From Moraxellaceae bacterium (GTDB lineage: Bacteria > Pseudomonadota > Gammaproteobacteria > Pseudomonadales > Moraxellaceae): a stretch of 64,000 nt of DNA. Position numbers and translations under genes: made by a program. The notes under the pieces are model-generated. The model made no database searches, was not told the DNA's origin, and saw nothing but the letters and a program-made list of their open reading frames with translations. Where the stretch lies: positions 17,787-81,786 of the forward strand of contig JAJFBF010000008.1 in the NCBI GenBank assembly GCA_020697295.1. Direction: 5' to 3'. Below are positions 18,553 through 27,941 of this stretch, in pieces. Positions within the stretch are counted from its first letter, which is position 1. Each line of letters starts with the position of its first letter.

Positions 18553-19845
18553 ATGCGAAAAACCCTGGTACGCGTGGTCGCGCTGTTTGCCAGCATGGCC
18601 CTGCTGATCGCCGGCAACGGCCTGCTCAGCACGCTGCTGTCGGTACGCCTGGAACTGGAGGCCTTTTCCACTGCCAGCATCGCCATTGTGCTGTCCATCT
18701 ACTCGCTGGGTTTTATCGCCGGCAGCCTCTGGCTCGACCGCGTCATTCACCGGGTCGGGCATATCCGTTCCTTTGCCGCCTTTGCGGCCCTCTACTCCGC
18801 CTGCATCCTGGCGTTCCCGCTGCATGTCTCGGTCCCTGGCTGGATCGTGCTGCGCGTGCTCACCGGCTTTTGCATCGCCGGCCTCACCCTGGTCATGGAA
18901 AGCTGGCTGAACGGCCGCGCCACGGTGGAAAACCGCGGCCGGCTGCTGGCGACCTATATGGTGGTGTTCTTTCTTGCGGCCGCCCTGGGCCAGCTGCTGC
19001 TGCGCTGGGGCAACCCGGCGGAGCTGCCGTTGTTCAGCCTGGCGGGCATCCTGGTGGCGCTGGCCGTCATTCCCCTGGCGCTCACGCGCGAATCCGCACC
19101 GGAGATCCTGCCGGCGCCGCGCCTGCCCTTGCGCGAGCTGGCCCGGCAGGCGCCGCTCGGCGTGGCGGCGGCCTTCACCGCCGGCATTGTCACCAGCGCC
19201 TTTTCCGGTGCCGGCCCGATCTATGCGGTGCGCATCGGGCTGCCGCCGGAGACGATTGCGTTTTTCATGGCGGGTCCCATCGTTGCCTCCATGCTGATCC
19301 AGCCGCCGGTGGGCTGGCTCTCGGACCGGCTGCCGCGCAAATCCGTGCTCAGTGTCACCGCGCTGGTGGCGCTGGCGGCGGCGCTCGCGATCCCGCTGGC
19401 AGGAACGCTGGGTTACGCCCCGCTGGCCGTCACTATCGCGCTGCATGTCGCGCTGGCTTCCGTGCTCTATCCCATGAGCCTGGCCATCACCCATGACGCG
19501 CTGGATGCGCACCATGTGATTCCCGCCAACGCCACCTTGCTGCTGGCGCTGGGCCTGGGCACGGTGATCGGGCCGTTGGCGGCGCCGGTGGCGATGGCGG
19601 TACTGGGCCCGAGCGGCCTCTTCCTGTTCATTGGCGGCGTGCTGGGCCTGCTCGTAGTGGTGTTGATGGCGATGCAGCGACGCCAGCCAACCGTGCCGGT
19701 GGCGGCGCAGGTGCATGGCGTCGTCCTGCTGCCGCCGGGAGCGTCGCCGCAGGCGACCGAGCTGGATCCGCGCGCCGATGCCGGTGATTTCGAAGCGCTG
19801 CACCATAACCTCGAGGAGGTGGAGGACGTGGCGCGCCGGGCGTGA
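18553..19845 (+). CDS. MFS transporter, YcaD-like
   Basis: A 430-residue, 12-helix major facilitator. The N-terminal pattern (MALLIAGNGLLSTLLSVRL, then SIYSLGFIAGSLW) and MESWLNGRATVENRGRLL fit the YcaD/'MFS_1' subfamily of small-molecule exporters. The cytoplasmic tail after residue 385 is polar and acidic. The start follows GAGAGG and matches the usual first helix. It stands alone, convergent with the next operon. Substrate unknown. Confidence 0.85.
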   Translation: MRKTLVRVVALFASMALLIAGNGLLSTLLSVRLELEAFSTASIAIVLSIYSLGFIAGSLWLDRVIHRVGHIRSFAAFAALYSACILAFPLHVSVPGWIVLRVLTGFCIAGLTLVMESWLNGRATVENRGRLLATYMVVFFLAAALGQLLLRWGNPAELPLFSLAGILVALAVIPLALTRESAPEILPAPRLPLRELARQAPLGVAAAFTAGIVTSAFSGAGPIYAVRIGLPPETIAFFMAGPIVASMLIQPPVGWLSDRLPRKSVLSVTALVALAAALAIPLAGTLGYAPLAVTIALHVALASVLYPMSLAITHDALDAHHVIPANATLLLALGLGTVIGPLAAPVAMAVLGPSGLFLFIGGVLGLLVVVLMAMQRRQPTVPVAAQVHGVVLLPPGASPQATELDPRADAGDFEALHHNLEEVEDVARRA

Positions 19846-19872
19846 GCGGCCGTGGTCGCCAGATGCCCGGCT

Positions 19873-20805
19873 TCAGGCCGCCACCTCGCTGTCGCGAAGC
19901 GCGGCCGCCCGGGCCGCCGGCGAGCGCGCCAGGTAATCCAGCGCCTGCTGCGTATTGCCCTCGGTGACCGGATGAAACCTCGGCGAGATCCAGCGCAGGG
20001 TGGCGCGCAGGAGGAAGCCGAAGGTCGGCACGTTTTCCGTGCGCCGGCCGGTGCGCTCCAGCTCCAGCAGCATGCGCGGGAGCGACTGCCGCGACAGCCA
20101 GCGCGAGTACGCATCGGTATCCTGCCCGGCCAGCGAACGTCCCCCCTCGGCCAGAAAATAGAGAAACAGCGGAAATATGACGGCCATCAGTGCCTGTCGG
20201 CTGACATAAAAGCCGAGCTCGGTGCGGCACAGGTGCTGGAACAGGTCAAAGGCCACCGTGCGATGCTCCACTTCTTCGGCCAGATGCCAGCGAAAAAGAT
20301 CCGCCATGACCGGGTCGGCCTTGTCCCAGGTCTTGTTGTCCATGCACCACTGGCCGAGCACACCGGTGAAATGCTCGATGGCGGCAATGACGCCGACGCG
20401 AAAGATCAGCCACTGCTTTTGTCCCGGCAGCCGCTGCAGCCCCTTGATGCCGAAAGGCGCATCACCCAGAAACTGCTCGAACAGCCAGTCGGCCTTGCGG
20501 CGATAGGTGTCCGTATCGAGACCGTGGCCCTGCAGGAACTGCTCGGCCTTGGAGTGGCTGCGCGCGTGAATGGCTTCCTGGCGGATAAAGCCCTCCACAT
20601 CGGCGCGCAGCTGCGCATCGCGCACCAGCGGCAGCGCCTGGTTGTAGACGCGGCAGAACCAGAGTTCACCGGCGGGCAGCAGCAGGTTGATGCCGTTGAT
20701 GAGGTGGTTGGCGAGCGGATCGTCCGGGATCCAGTGCAGGGGAACGTCCTGAAAATCGAACTGCACGCGACGGGGTTTCAGCGGATGACGGATGGCGGCG
20801 GTCAT
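19873..20805 (-). CDS. Predicted metal-dependent hydrolase (PF10118)
   Basis: A 310-residue protein of the PF10118 'metal-dependent hydrolase' family. The family's acidic/His motifs are visible: RQEAIHARSH near residue 95 and HLAEEVEHRTVAFD near 190, an ExxxH...ExxH arrangement reminiscent of ferritin-like di-iron proteins. It is the last gene of a three-gene operon, 27 nt behind the hydrolase-SDR fusion. PF10118 genes frequently neighbour lipid and xenobiotic metabolism genes, which fits here. Exact reaction unknown. Confidence 0.85.
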   Translation of the reverse strand: MTAAIRHPLKPRRVQFDFQDVPLHWIPDDPLANHLINGINLLLPAGELWFCRVYNQALPLVRDAQLRADVEGFIRQEAIHARSHSKAEQFLQGHGLDTDTYRRKADWLFEQFLGDAPFGIKGLQRLPGQKQWLIFRVGVIAAIEHFTGVLGQWCMDNKTWDKADPVMADLFRWHLAEEVEHRTVAFDLFQHLCRTELGFYVSRQALMAVIFPLFLYFLAEGGRSLAGQDTDAYSRWLSRQSLPRMLLELERTGRRTENVPTFGFLLRATLRWISPRFHPVTEGNTQQALDYLARSPAARAAALRDSEVAA

Positions 20806-20832
20806 GAGGCTCTCCAGTCTTGGAACGTGGGA

Positions 20833-22584
20833 TCAGGGCGTGAGGTCGATACGCGCCACCAGGCGCGAGACGCCGGGGACGAAGCGGCTGAGCAGGCGCG
20901 TGGCCCAGGCCTCGGCGCCCACCAGGGACAGCGCGGGGTTGTCCTGCACGGCACGGAACACGGCAGTGGCCACGTCCTCCGGCGCGAAGTTGCGGCGCTT
21001 GTAGAGGGCGTCGGCCTTGCTGCGCAAGCGGACCTGCTCGGCCTCGCTCACGCCGGCATAAACCGTGGCGGAGGCGATGCCGGTGGCGACGAAGCCCGGG
21101 CAGATCGCCGTGACGCCGATGGCGTGCCCGGCGAGTTCCGCGCGCAGGCATTCGGTCAGCATGTGCACGGCGGCCTTGCTGGTCGAATAGGCGGCAAGCT
21201 TGCGGTTGGGCGCGAAGGCGGCGGCCGAGGCCACGTTCACGATATGGCCGGCGCGGCCACCGGCCACCATCTGCTGCGCGAACAGGCGCGAACCGTGGAT
21301 GACGCCCCAGAGGTTCACCTTGAGCAGCTTGTCCCAGTCCGCCACGGACGTGTCGAGCAGGCCGCCGGCCATGCCGATGCCGGCGTTGTTGACCATGATG
21401 TCGGCGCCGCCGAAGTCCTTCTCCACTTCCTTCGCCAGCGCTTCCATGGCCTTTGCGGCCCCCACGTCGACGGTGCGCGCCCAGGCCGTGGCGTCCAGCA
21501 GGCGGCACAGCGCCGCCGTGCGTTCGGCGGCGGCCGTATTGATATCCACGCACACCAGGTCGGCACCCTCCTCCGCAAACTTCAGCGCGGTGGCGCGGCC
21601 GATGCCGGAGCCGGCCCCGGTGACCACGGCCAGTTTGCCGGCCAACGGCAGCGCCTGGCGCGTCGGGCGCACGCGCGCCCGCTGCAGCGCGATGGAGAGT
21701 TCGCCGCGTTCGACGCCCTCGACAAATTCGACTATCCACGCCGCGATCAGGTTGGGATGACTGAGCGGCACCCAGTGACTGGCATTGATATCGCGGCGAT
21801 AAAGCTCCGGCACCCAGCGGTGCAGGTCTTCGAAGAGCTGCGGGCTCACGTAGTTGTCGCGCGTCGGCACGATGAGCTGCACCGGGCAGGCCGCGTGACG
21901 GATTTCCGGCGCGATAAGCTTCTGACGGAAATTGGCGCGGTATAGCTGCACGCCGTTGGCGCCGTCGGTGATCTGCGTCGGATTGGGTTCGGCTTCCACC
22001 ACGCCCTCGCGCTTCTCCAGATAGGTCGGCCAGAGTTTTCCGAAGCCTGCCCGCCAGCCTGCGGTCGGCAGCACCGGCAACTGGAAGAATCCGATATACC
22101 AGGAACTCAGCAACTGCTTCATCACCTTGGCCTTGGCGGCCGGCGAAAGATTCAGCGTGCGCTCGCGCACCCAGTGCGCGGCATGATCGAGCGCGGGGCC
22201 GGAGATCGTGGTGTAACTGGCGATGCGCGGCTTCAGGCGCTCGGTGGTCACGGATTCCCAGCTCTGGATGGAGCCCCAGTCGTGGCCCACCAGATGAAAG
22301 CGGCGGTTCGGGATCACGGTGTCCACCACCGCCGCCAGGTCCTGCGCCAGCAACTCCAGCGTGTAGGCGCGCACGCCCGGCGGCGCATCGGACTGGCCGG
22401 CGCCGCGCACGTCATAGGCGATCACGTAAAAGTGTTTGGCCAGGTGCTCCGCCACCGGCTTCCACACCAGGTGGTTGTCGGGATAGCCGTGCACCAGGAC
22501 GACCGGGGTCTTCCTGCTGTCCCCCCAGCCCGTGACATGCAGGCTGACGCCGGCGGACTGGATGCGTGCGGTCATGGTCTTCAT
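20833..22584 (-). CDS. Alpha/beta hydrolase-SDR fusion (EphD-like)
   Basis: A 583-residue two-domain enzyme. Residues 1-300 are an alpha/beta hydrolase with HGYPD (32-36) and nucleophile elbow GHDWG. The nucleophile is Asp102, as in epoxide hydrolases, with candidate Asp243 and His270. Residues 315-583 are a classical SDR with TGAGSGIG (322-329), NNAG (399-402), Tyr466 and Lys470. This order matches mycobacterial EphD and similar fusions, implicated in lipid modification. Epoxide opening followed by oxidation of the diol is a plausible pair of reactions, not proven. Its ATG overlaps the upstream stop codon (ATGA), so it is translationally coupled to the M24 gene. Confidence 0.9.
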   Translation of the reverse strand: MKTMTARIQSAGVSLHVTGWGDSRKTPVVLVHGYPDNHLVWKPVAEHLAKHFYVIAYDVRGAGQSDAPPGVRAYTLELLAQDLAAVVDTVIPNRRFHLVGHDWGSIQSWESVTTERLKPRIASYTTISGPALDHAAHWVRERTLNLSPAAKAKVMKQLLSSWYIGFFQLPVLPTAGWRAGFGKLWPTYLEKREGVVEAEPNPTQITDGANGVQLYRANFRQKLIAPEIRHAACPVQLIVPTRDNYVSPQLFEDLHRWVPELYRRDINASHWVPLSHPNLIAAWIVEFVEGVERGELSIALQRARVRPTRQALPLAGKLAVVTGAGSGIGRATALKFAEEGADLVCVDINTAAAERTAALCRLLDATAWARTVDVGAAKAMEALAKEVEKDFGGADIMVNNAGIGMAGGLLDTSVADWDKLLKVNLWGVIHGSRLFAQQMVAGGRAGHIVNVASAAAFAPNRKLAAYSTSKAAVHMLTECLRAELAGHAIGVTAICPGFVATGIASATVYAGVSEAEQVRLRSKADALYKRRNFAPEDVATAVFRAVQDNPALSLVGAEAWATRLLSRFVPGVSRLVARIDLTP

Positions 22585-23477
22585 GCCACCGCCCTCCCGG
22601 CCGTGGCATCCACCGGCCACAGGCCGCGCTCCTTCCAGCGCCGGACATGCGGCGACTCGTCGTCCAGCCAGTAAGCGTCGTCCTCGGTGATGACAAGCAG
22701 CTCCTCGAACTTGGCGCCGACGCCGTGGAATCCCAGGTGCGGCTCCACCGCCCACAGACCGGGCACCGGCGCGTGATTGGAGCTCTCATTGGAGGACCAG
22801 ATCGGCGACCAGCCCTGGCGGCGCGCCACCAGGCCGAGGCGGCCCAGCGACTCCACCGCCTGCAGGCCGAACTTGAACAGGGTGGTGGGCGTCTGGCGCT
22901 TGCGCGGCGGCATGGGCTGCACGGTGTGCGCCAGGGTTTCGAAGGGATAGGCCTTGTGCCGGGGCGCATGGCCCTGCTGCAGGATCAGGCGGTCGACGGC
23001 GCGCGAGACTTCGCTCATGGGCTGGCGCTGCCTGATGAGGTCCAGGATCAGGGCACGATGGGCCGCCAGGTCGTCGAGCAGCAGGTCGAGGATGGGGTTC
23101 TCGCCCAGCACGCCGGCATAGCCGATGTCGGCCACATAGCCGTTCACCACCGGCGCGTTGTCCAGGATGAAGGGCATGTTTTCTTCGAGGCGGCGGTTGG
23201 TGGGCAGGAACTGCAGGGCGACCTTGAAGCCCTGGAAGGCGGTGCGGTCGCCGAACCAGGCAAAGGGCGAGTGGAACCAGTCGGTGACGCCATGATCGAG
23301 CAGCCAGACTTCCTGCAGGCGGGCGGCCTGCTTCTCGGTCATGCCGGGCTTGAGCTCCTTGGCGACGGCCTCGGCGGCGGCATAGGCCAGGCGCTGGACG
23401 TGGCGGAACTGCTCGAGGTCGGCGGCGTCGGGCTGGTAACCCCGGACGGCGGCCGGGGGGGCAGAGAGGAGGGGCAT
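22581..23477 (-). CDS. M24 family metallopeptidase homologue
   Basis: A 298-residue 'pita-bread' fold protein of the M24 (creatinase/Xaa-Pro aminopeptidase) group. Motifs seen: GMTEKQAARLQEVWLLDHGV, LPTNRRLEENMPFILDNAPV and GYVADIGYAGVLGE, then a late WAVEPHLGFHGVGAKFEELLV with the usual Glu. The metal-ligand set looks incomplete by eye, so catalysis is uncertain. It is the first gene of the operon with the hydrolase-SDR fusion and PF10118 protein. AGGAG precedes the ATG, and two palindromes lie in its promoter. Confidence 0.8.
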   Translation of the reverse strand: MPLLSAPPAAVRGYQPDAADLEQFRHVQRLAYAAAEAVAKELKPGMTEKQAARLQEVWLLDHGVTDWFHSPFAWFGDRTAFQGFKVALQFLPTNRRLEENMPFILDNAPVVNGYVADIGYAGVLGENPILDLLLDDLAAHRALILDLIRQRQPMSEVSRAVDRLILQQGHAPRHKAYPFETLAHTVQPMPPRKRQTPTTLFKFGLQAVESLGRLGLVARRQGWSPIWSSNESSNHAPVPGLWAVEPHLGFHGVGAKFEELLVITEDDAYWLDDESPHVRRWKERGLWPVDATAGRAVA

Positions 23478-23493
23478 GGCAGGTCTCCTGGAA

Positions 23494-23542
23494 CTTAACG
23501 GCGTTAAGACCCAGGAACCTTACATCGAACAATGTCACATTG
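23494..23542 (-). promoter_or_regulatory. Two perfect palindromes in the M24 operon promoter
   Basis: CTTAACG-G-CGTTAAG (23494-23508) and CAATGT-C-ACATTG (23530-23542) are perfect 15- and 13-bp palindromes with one central base each. A weak promoter (-35 TTGTTC at 23527-23532, -10 TCTTAA at 23504-23509, 17-bp spacing, minus strand) overlaps both. The half-site size suits TetR/GntR-type regulators; none is encoded nearby. Confidence 0.5.
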
Positions 23543-23609
23543 CATGACCGAAATGACTAAGGCCGCCGGCACGGCAGTCAACCGCCCCCTCCCCGTTACC
23601 GGTGCGGCT

Positions 23610-24533
23610 TCAGCGCTCCGTTGGCTGCAGCGTGTAGCCCTCGCGCGGGAAATGCACATGCACGGTGCCCACCTGTGCGTCTTCTCGCGCCAGGATCCAG
23701 CGCGTGGGGGTGGCGCCCGCCAGCACCCCGGCGCTCGGTACCTGGGCATAGTCGGACGGCGCAATGGTCACGGTGCGGCCCACCAGCGGATCGCTGCGGT
23801 GCTCCGCCGGAATGGCGCGCGGCGTTGCCTGCCGGGCAATGGCCAGGGCGGCGTCGATCGTCAGGGTCGCCGGGCGCCCGTCGCCCAAGGCCTGCATCCG
23901 GTCCATCCAGGCGTTCAGGCGCGGCAAGTCCTTCAGCATCCGCGACTCAGCCTGGTCACGGATCATCCACAGGCTGTGATAGGTGGAGAAATCCGCGTGG
24001 TTGGGCGTCGCTCCGAACAGGAAGTCCTGCGTGAGCGCGGCCTCCACCCGGGCCGCATGCGCGAGCGCTGCCGGCCGCGCCGCGCGCAGGCCGACGATGC
24101 GTGTGGTTGCCGTGCGCCCGAGCTTGATGCGGTCCCAGGCAAAACGCAGCAAGCCCGGCAGCGACATCGATTCCCGCGCCTTGCGGCGCAGGGTGCGGTT
24201 GCCCGCCGCCAGCACGCAGGCAAAGAATTCGTCCAGGTCCACCTTCGCCACCCAGGCCTGCGCCTCGGGACTGCAATTACCCAGGGCCAGCTCGGGCTTG
24301 CCGGCGCGGGCGGCGATTTCCTCGGCAATGATGCGCGAATCGCAAAACACGTCGGCCCCGTCCTGGGCTACCGGCACCTTGCGGTAGCCGCCGGCCAGCG
24401 CAGCCAGATGCGGCCGCGGCGGGAACTCGCGCACGGTCACGGACTGCCAGGGCAGGCCCGCATAGCCGAACATGCTGCGCATCTTCTGCGAGAAGGGGGA
24501 CATGGGGTAGTGGTGCAGGATGAGGTCGGGCAT
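23610..24533 (-). CDS. Glutathione S-transferase family protein
   Basis: A 307-residue protein. The N-terminal thioredoxin-like GST domain (residues 1-80) holds HHYPMSPFSQKMR, placing the likely glutathione-activating Ser/Tyr, and the GSH-contacting KVPVAQDGADVFCDSRIIAEEI. An all-helical C-terminal domain (about 90-230) follows. The last 80 residues (VGRTVTIAPSDY onward) form an extra beta-rich segment beyond the usual GST length of about 210. The ATG at 24533 gives the normal N-terminus; longer frames lack a ribosome site. Confidence 0.85.
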   Translation of the reverse strand: MPDLILHHYPMSPFSQKMRSMFGYAGLPWQSVTVREFPPRPHLAALAGGYRKVPVAQDGADVFCDSRIIAEEIAARAGKPELALGNCSPEAQAWVAKVDLDEFFACVLAAGNRTLRRKARESMSLPGLLRFAWDRIKLGRTATTRIVGLRAARPAALAHAARVEAALTQDFLFGATPNHADFSTYHSLWMIRDQAESRMLKDLPRLNAWMDRMQALGDGRPATLTIDAALAIARQATPRAIPAEHRSDPLVGRTVTIAPSDYAQVPSAGVLAGATPTRWILAREDAQVGTVHVHFPREGYTLQPTER

Positions 24534-24727
24534 GGCGGCGTTCCTGGCAGGGGGAGCCGCAGCGTAACCGAGCGGCAGGCTTCCGCAAACCGGAGGGCTG
24601 CTGGCCGGGGCTCTTGGACGCCGAAGGTCCGGCTCTTCGCGACTCCGCATGAAAAGCAGGCTTTGCCGGGGAAGGCTGCACCACAGTATCGTCAGCGCAG
24701 TTCAGATGAGCGAAACCGGGACGCCCC

Positions 24728-25597
24728 ATGAAAAACCTGGCCTTTATCCAGCGCAATGACACGCGCTTTGCGGTGGGCGACTTCTCCCCCGTGCTGTCGA
24801 TCTTTTCCTATCACGACCTGGGCAGCACCGTGTCGCCCTTCCTGCTGCTGGACCATATCGGTCCCGGCCGACTGCTGCCGTCGACGCAGCGCAAGGGCGT
24901 GAACGACCATCCGCATCGCGGCTTCGAGACCGTGACGATCGTTTATGCCGGCGAGCTTGAACATCGCGATTCCAGCGGCGGAGGCGGCATCATCAGCGCC
25001 GGTGACGTGCAGTGGATGACGGCAGCGGCAGGCATCATCCATCAGGAACGTTTCAGTGAGGGGTTCACGCAAAGCGGCGGGCGCTTCGAGATGGTCCAGC
25101 TCTGGGTCAACCTGCCGGCGGCCGACAAGATGGGGCCGCCGCGCTACCAGAGCCTGGCGCGTGCCGCCATTCCCGTCCTCGAGTTGCCGGACGGCGCCGG
25201 CTCCGTGCGCATCATTGCCGGCACGCACCAGGGCGTGGCCGGCCCGGCGCAAACGCATACCCGCATGAATGTGCTTGATGTGCAGCTGAACGCCGGCCAG
25301 TCCGCGATTTTTGACAGCGCGGAAGGCGACACGGCCCTGGTCTATTTGCTGTCGGGCCGCCTGCTGTTCGACAAGGACCAGGCACTGGAGGAGCAGGGCC
25401 TCGCCGTGCTGTCACAGCAAGGGGCGGGGGTGTCGGTGACGGCAACGGAAAACAGCCGGCTACTGGTGCTGAGCGGTGAACGTATCGACGAGCCCATCAA
25501 CGGCCATGGCCCCTTCGTCATGAACAGCTACGAAGAGATCCTGCAGGCCTATGACGACGTCAAGAATGGCCGGCTGGGGCCGGGCACGGCGTCCTGA
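24728..25597 (+). CDS. Pirin family protein (1)
   Basis: A 289-residue bicupin. The N-terminal cupin has NDHPHRGFETVT and AGIIHQERFSE, supplying the three His and one Glu that hold the iron in pirins. A pirin C-terminal cupin follows (about 165-275). Some pirins act as quercetin 2,3-dioxygenases, others as redox-sensing regulators; nothing here decides. A second pirin gene is at 33053-33943, on the other side of the iron-uptake cluster. The two are clearly divergent in sequence. Confidence 0.9.
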   Translation: MKNLAFIQRNDTRFAVGDFSPVLSIFSYHDLGSTVSPFLLLDHIGPGRLLPSTQRKGVNDHPHRGFETVTIVYAGELEHRDSSGGGGIISAGDVQWMTAAAGIIHQERFSEGFTQSGGRFEMVQLWVNLPAADKMGPPRYQSLARAAIPVLELPDGAGSVRIIAGTHQGVAGPAQTHTRMNVLDVQLNAGQSAIFDSAEGDTALVYLLSGRLLFDKDQALEEQGLAVLSQQGAGVSVTATENSRLLVLSGERIDEPINGHGPFVMNSYEEILQAYDDVKNGRLGPGTAS

Positions 25598-25604
25598 GCC
25601 CCCC

Positions 25605-26018
<414 letters not shown>

Positions 26019-26019
26019 G

Positions 26020-26727
26020 TCACTGCCCTCCGGACTTGCCAGCGGCGCGCGCTACGGGCGAACCCGTCAGGAAATACGCGTGCAGCTGGCGGGCGAAGCG
26101 GTGCATGCGGCTGACCACGCCCTTGTTGGCGCGCACCAGGGCGTTGTAGCCCAGCACCGCGGGAATCGCGACCGCGAGGCCGAAGGCCGTCATGATCAGC
26201 GCCTCCCCCACCGGCCCCGCGATCTTGTCGATGCTGGCCGAGCCCGCCATGCCGATGCTGACCAGGGCGTGGTAGATGCCCCACACCGTGCCGAACAGGC
26301 CGATAAAGGGAGCGGTCGACCCCACCGAGGCGAGAATGGGCAGGCCGGCCCCGATGCGCTCGGCGCTCTCGTCGATCTCGCCGCGCAGGCTCCCGGTCAG
26401 CCACTCCGCCAGGCTGAGCTGCCCGTGCAGGTCCTCGCGGTTGCTGGCGTGATGCTCGGCCGCCGCCTTGCCCTCCAGCGCCAGGCTGGTGAAGGGATTG
26501 TCGCGGCCATCGACGTGCAGGAGGGCGAAGCCTTCGTCAAACGTGTGCGCATGCCAGAAGCCGCCGACATGGCGCGACACCCGGCGCAGGCGCCAGGCCT
26601 GCCAGCCGCGCGTGACAATCACGTACCACGACGTTACTGACATCAGCAGCAGCAGGAAGGCCACCGACTTGATGACGATATCGCCTTGCGCCCAGAGGGC
26701 GGCAATTCCGTAGGGATTGCTGTCCAT
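26020..26727 (-). CDS. exbB: ExbB, MotA/TolQ/ExbB proton channel
   Basis: A 235-residue inner-membrane protein with three helices. The first is near residues 18-40; the second and third lie in the conserved LPILASVGSTAPFIGLFGTVWGI and GEALIMTAFGLAVAIPAVLGYN. A long cytoplasmic loop separates helices 1 and 2. It forms the pentameric channel around ExbD. Its start lies 19 nt behind tonB, with a GAGG-type ribosome site. Confidence 0.94.
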   Translation of the reverse strand: MDSNPYGIAALWAQGDIVIKSVAFLLLLMSVTSWYVIVTRGWQAWRLRRVSRHVGGFWHAHTFDEGFALLHVDGRDNPFTSLALEGKAAAEHHASNREDLHGQLSLAEWLTGSLRGEIDESAERIGAGLPILASVGSTAPFIGLFGTVWGIYHALVSIGMAGSASIDKIAGPVGEALIMTAFGLAVAIPAVLGYNALVRANKGVVSRMHRFARQLHAYFLTGSPVARAAGKSGGQ

Positions 26728-26746
26728 TCGTGCATCTACCTCTTTG

Positions 26747-27433
26747 TTAGCGAATCAGGGAAAAAACCAGGGACTGGGCATGCCAGAGGGCCACGGCGGC
26801 ATCGCCGCGGCGCGCCGGCACATAGGTCCAGCGGCGCACGGCGGCGAGCGCGGCTTCATCAAGACGGGGATAGCCGCTTGAAACCTTGACGCGCAACTGC
26901 CCCACCGAGCCGTCAGGCAGGATGTAGACGTCAAGCACGACGCGGCCGGCTTCCTTGAGGCGACGCGATACCGCCGGATAGACCGGCTTGGGATTGTTGA
27001 GATGGGCAGCTTCACTGCGTGGCGGTGTGACGGGTCCGCTGGCGCTGTTGTCGGTGCTCGCCGGGGCCGCCGCGGGAGCGGTCGCCGTTTCTGCCGGCGC
27101 GGCCGGCGCCGGTGACTGGACCGCCGGTTCCGGCGGCAGCACCGGGGCACGCTCCGAGGGGGGCAGCTCCTGCCGCGGCGCAGCGGCGGGTGTGGGACGC
27201 GCACGCGGCGTTGGTGCCGCCAGGGGCGGAGTCGATGGCGGTTGCCGGTGCTCCGACACCAGTACCCCCATCACGGCCGGTGGTGATGTCACCACCGCCG
27301 GCGTCGCCCGGCCGTACAAAATGAACAGCAGCAGGCCGGCGTGCGCGAACACGACGGCAGCCATGGCGAGCGCGCGCCCGGCCTCATCGCCCCTGCAGGC
27401 CTGGCGCAGAAGATGCAGGACACGGGCCGTCAT
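26747..27433 (-). CDS. tonB: TonB energy-transducing protein
   Basis: A 228-residue protein. One N-terminal membrane helix (AMAAVVFAHAGLLLFILYG) is followed by a Pro/Ala-rich periplasmic spacer (about residues 50-140). The C-terminal TonB domain shows YPAVSRRLKEAGRVVLDVYI and GYPRLDEAALAAVRRWTYVPAR. The membrane helix keeps a His, consistent with the proton-responsive anchor. The ATG overlaps the cytochrome b561 stop (ATGA), so the two are coupled. It probably serves both TonB-dependent receptors in the window. Confidence 0.92.
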   Translation of the reverse strand: MTARVLHLLRQACRGDEAGRALAMAAVVFAHAGLLLFILYGRATPAVVTSPPAVMGVLVSEHRQPPSTPPLAAPTPRARPTPAAAPRQELPPSERAPVLPPEPAVQSPAPAAPAETATAPAAAPASTDNSASGPVTPPRSEAAHLNNPKPVYPAVSRRLKEAGRVVLDVYILPDGSVGQLRVKVSSGYPRLDEAALAAVRRWTYVPARRGDAAVALWHAQSLVFSLIR

Positions 27434-27939
27434 GAGCGTCTTCCCGTGACCATGGCGCGCAGCAGCGCGACACCCGTCAGCCGTTGCATTAAAAAAACCG
27501 CAAGAACATGCACGACGACCACCACCATCACCACGTCGGCGGACCACTCATGCAGGCGCTGCACCCACTCCTCGCCCCAGAAGGCGTCGGTGTCCTGCAG
27601 CCAGCCGCTCACCGCGGTGACCACCAGCATCAGCAGCAGGAAAAGGATCATCAGCGCCCCCAGCGGGTTATGCCCCGGCCACTCGGCATGGCCGGCGGGA
27701 AAAGCGCGCAGGTATCGGGCCAGCCGCGCAGGCGTCGGCCAGAAGGCGGCAAAGCGCTCCTGGCCCTGCCCGAAAAGCCCCAGGCCGATGCGCGCGAGCA
27801 CCAGCGCCAGCACGGCATATCCGGCCCACTCGTGCAGACTCCCGCCCCCTTCCAGCCACCCATAGGCGGCGAGAAACAGTGCGGCGTTCAGCCAGTGAAA
27901 CAGGCGGACGGGCAGGCTCCAGACCGGCAAGACAGACAT
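27430..27939 (-). CDS. Cytochrome b561 domain membrane protein
   Basis: A 169-residue, four-helix inner-membrane cytochrome. Histidines suitable for haem b lie in VRLFHWLNA, SLHEWAGYAV, RLHEWSADV and VVHVLAVF. This is the pattern of the Ni,Fe-hydrogenase b-subunit/CybB-like cytochrome b561 family. Placed between a PepSY protein and tonB, two bases behind the former and overlapping the latter, it may supply electrons for ferric-chelate or haem reduction at the inner membrane. That role is inference. Confidence 0.88.
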   Translation of the reverse strand: MSVLPVWSLPVRLFHWLNAALFLAAYGWLEGGGSLHEWAGYAVLALVLARIGLGLFGQGQERFAAFWPTPARLARYLRAFPAGHAEWPGHNPLGALMILFLLLMLVVTAVSGWLQDTDAFWGEEWVQRLHEWSADVVMVVVVVHVLAVFLMQRLTGVALLRAMVTGRRS

Positions 27940-27941
27940 GC

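Noticed and set aside
19852..21945. 697-codon plus-strand frame opposite the PF10118 and fusion genes
   Set aside because: It crosses two real gene boundaries and shows no domain; codon-shadow effect.
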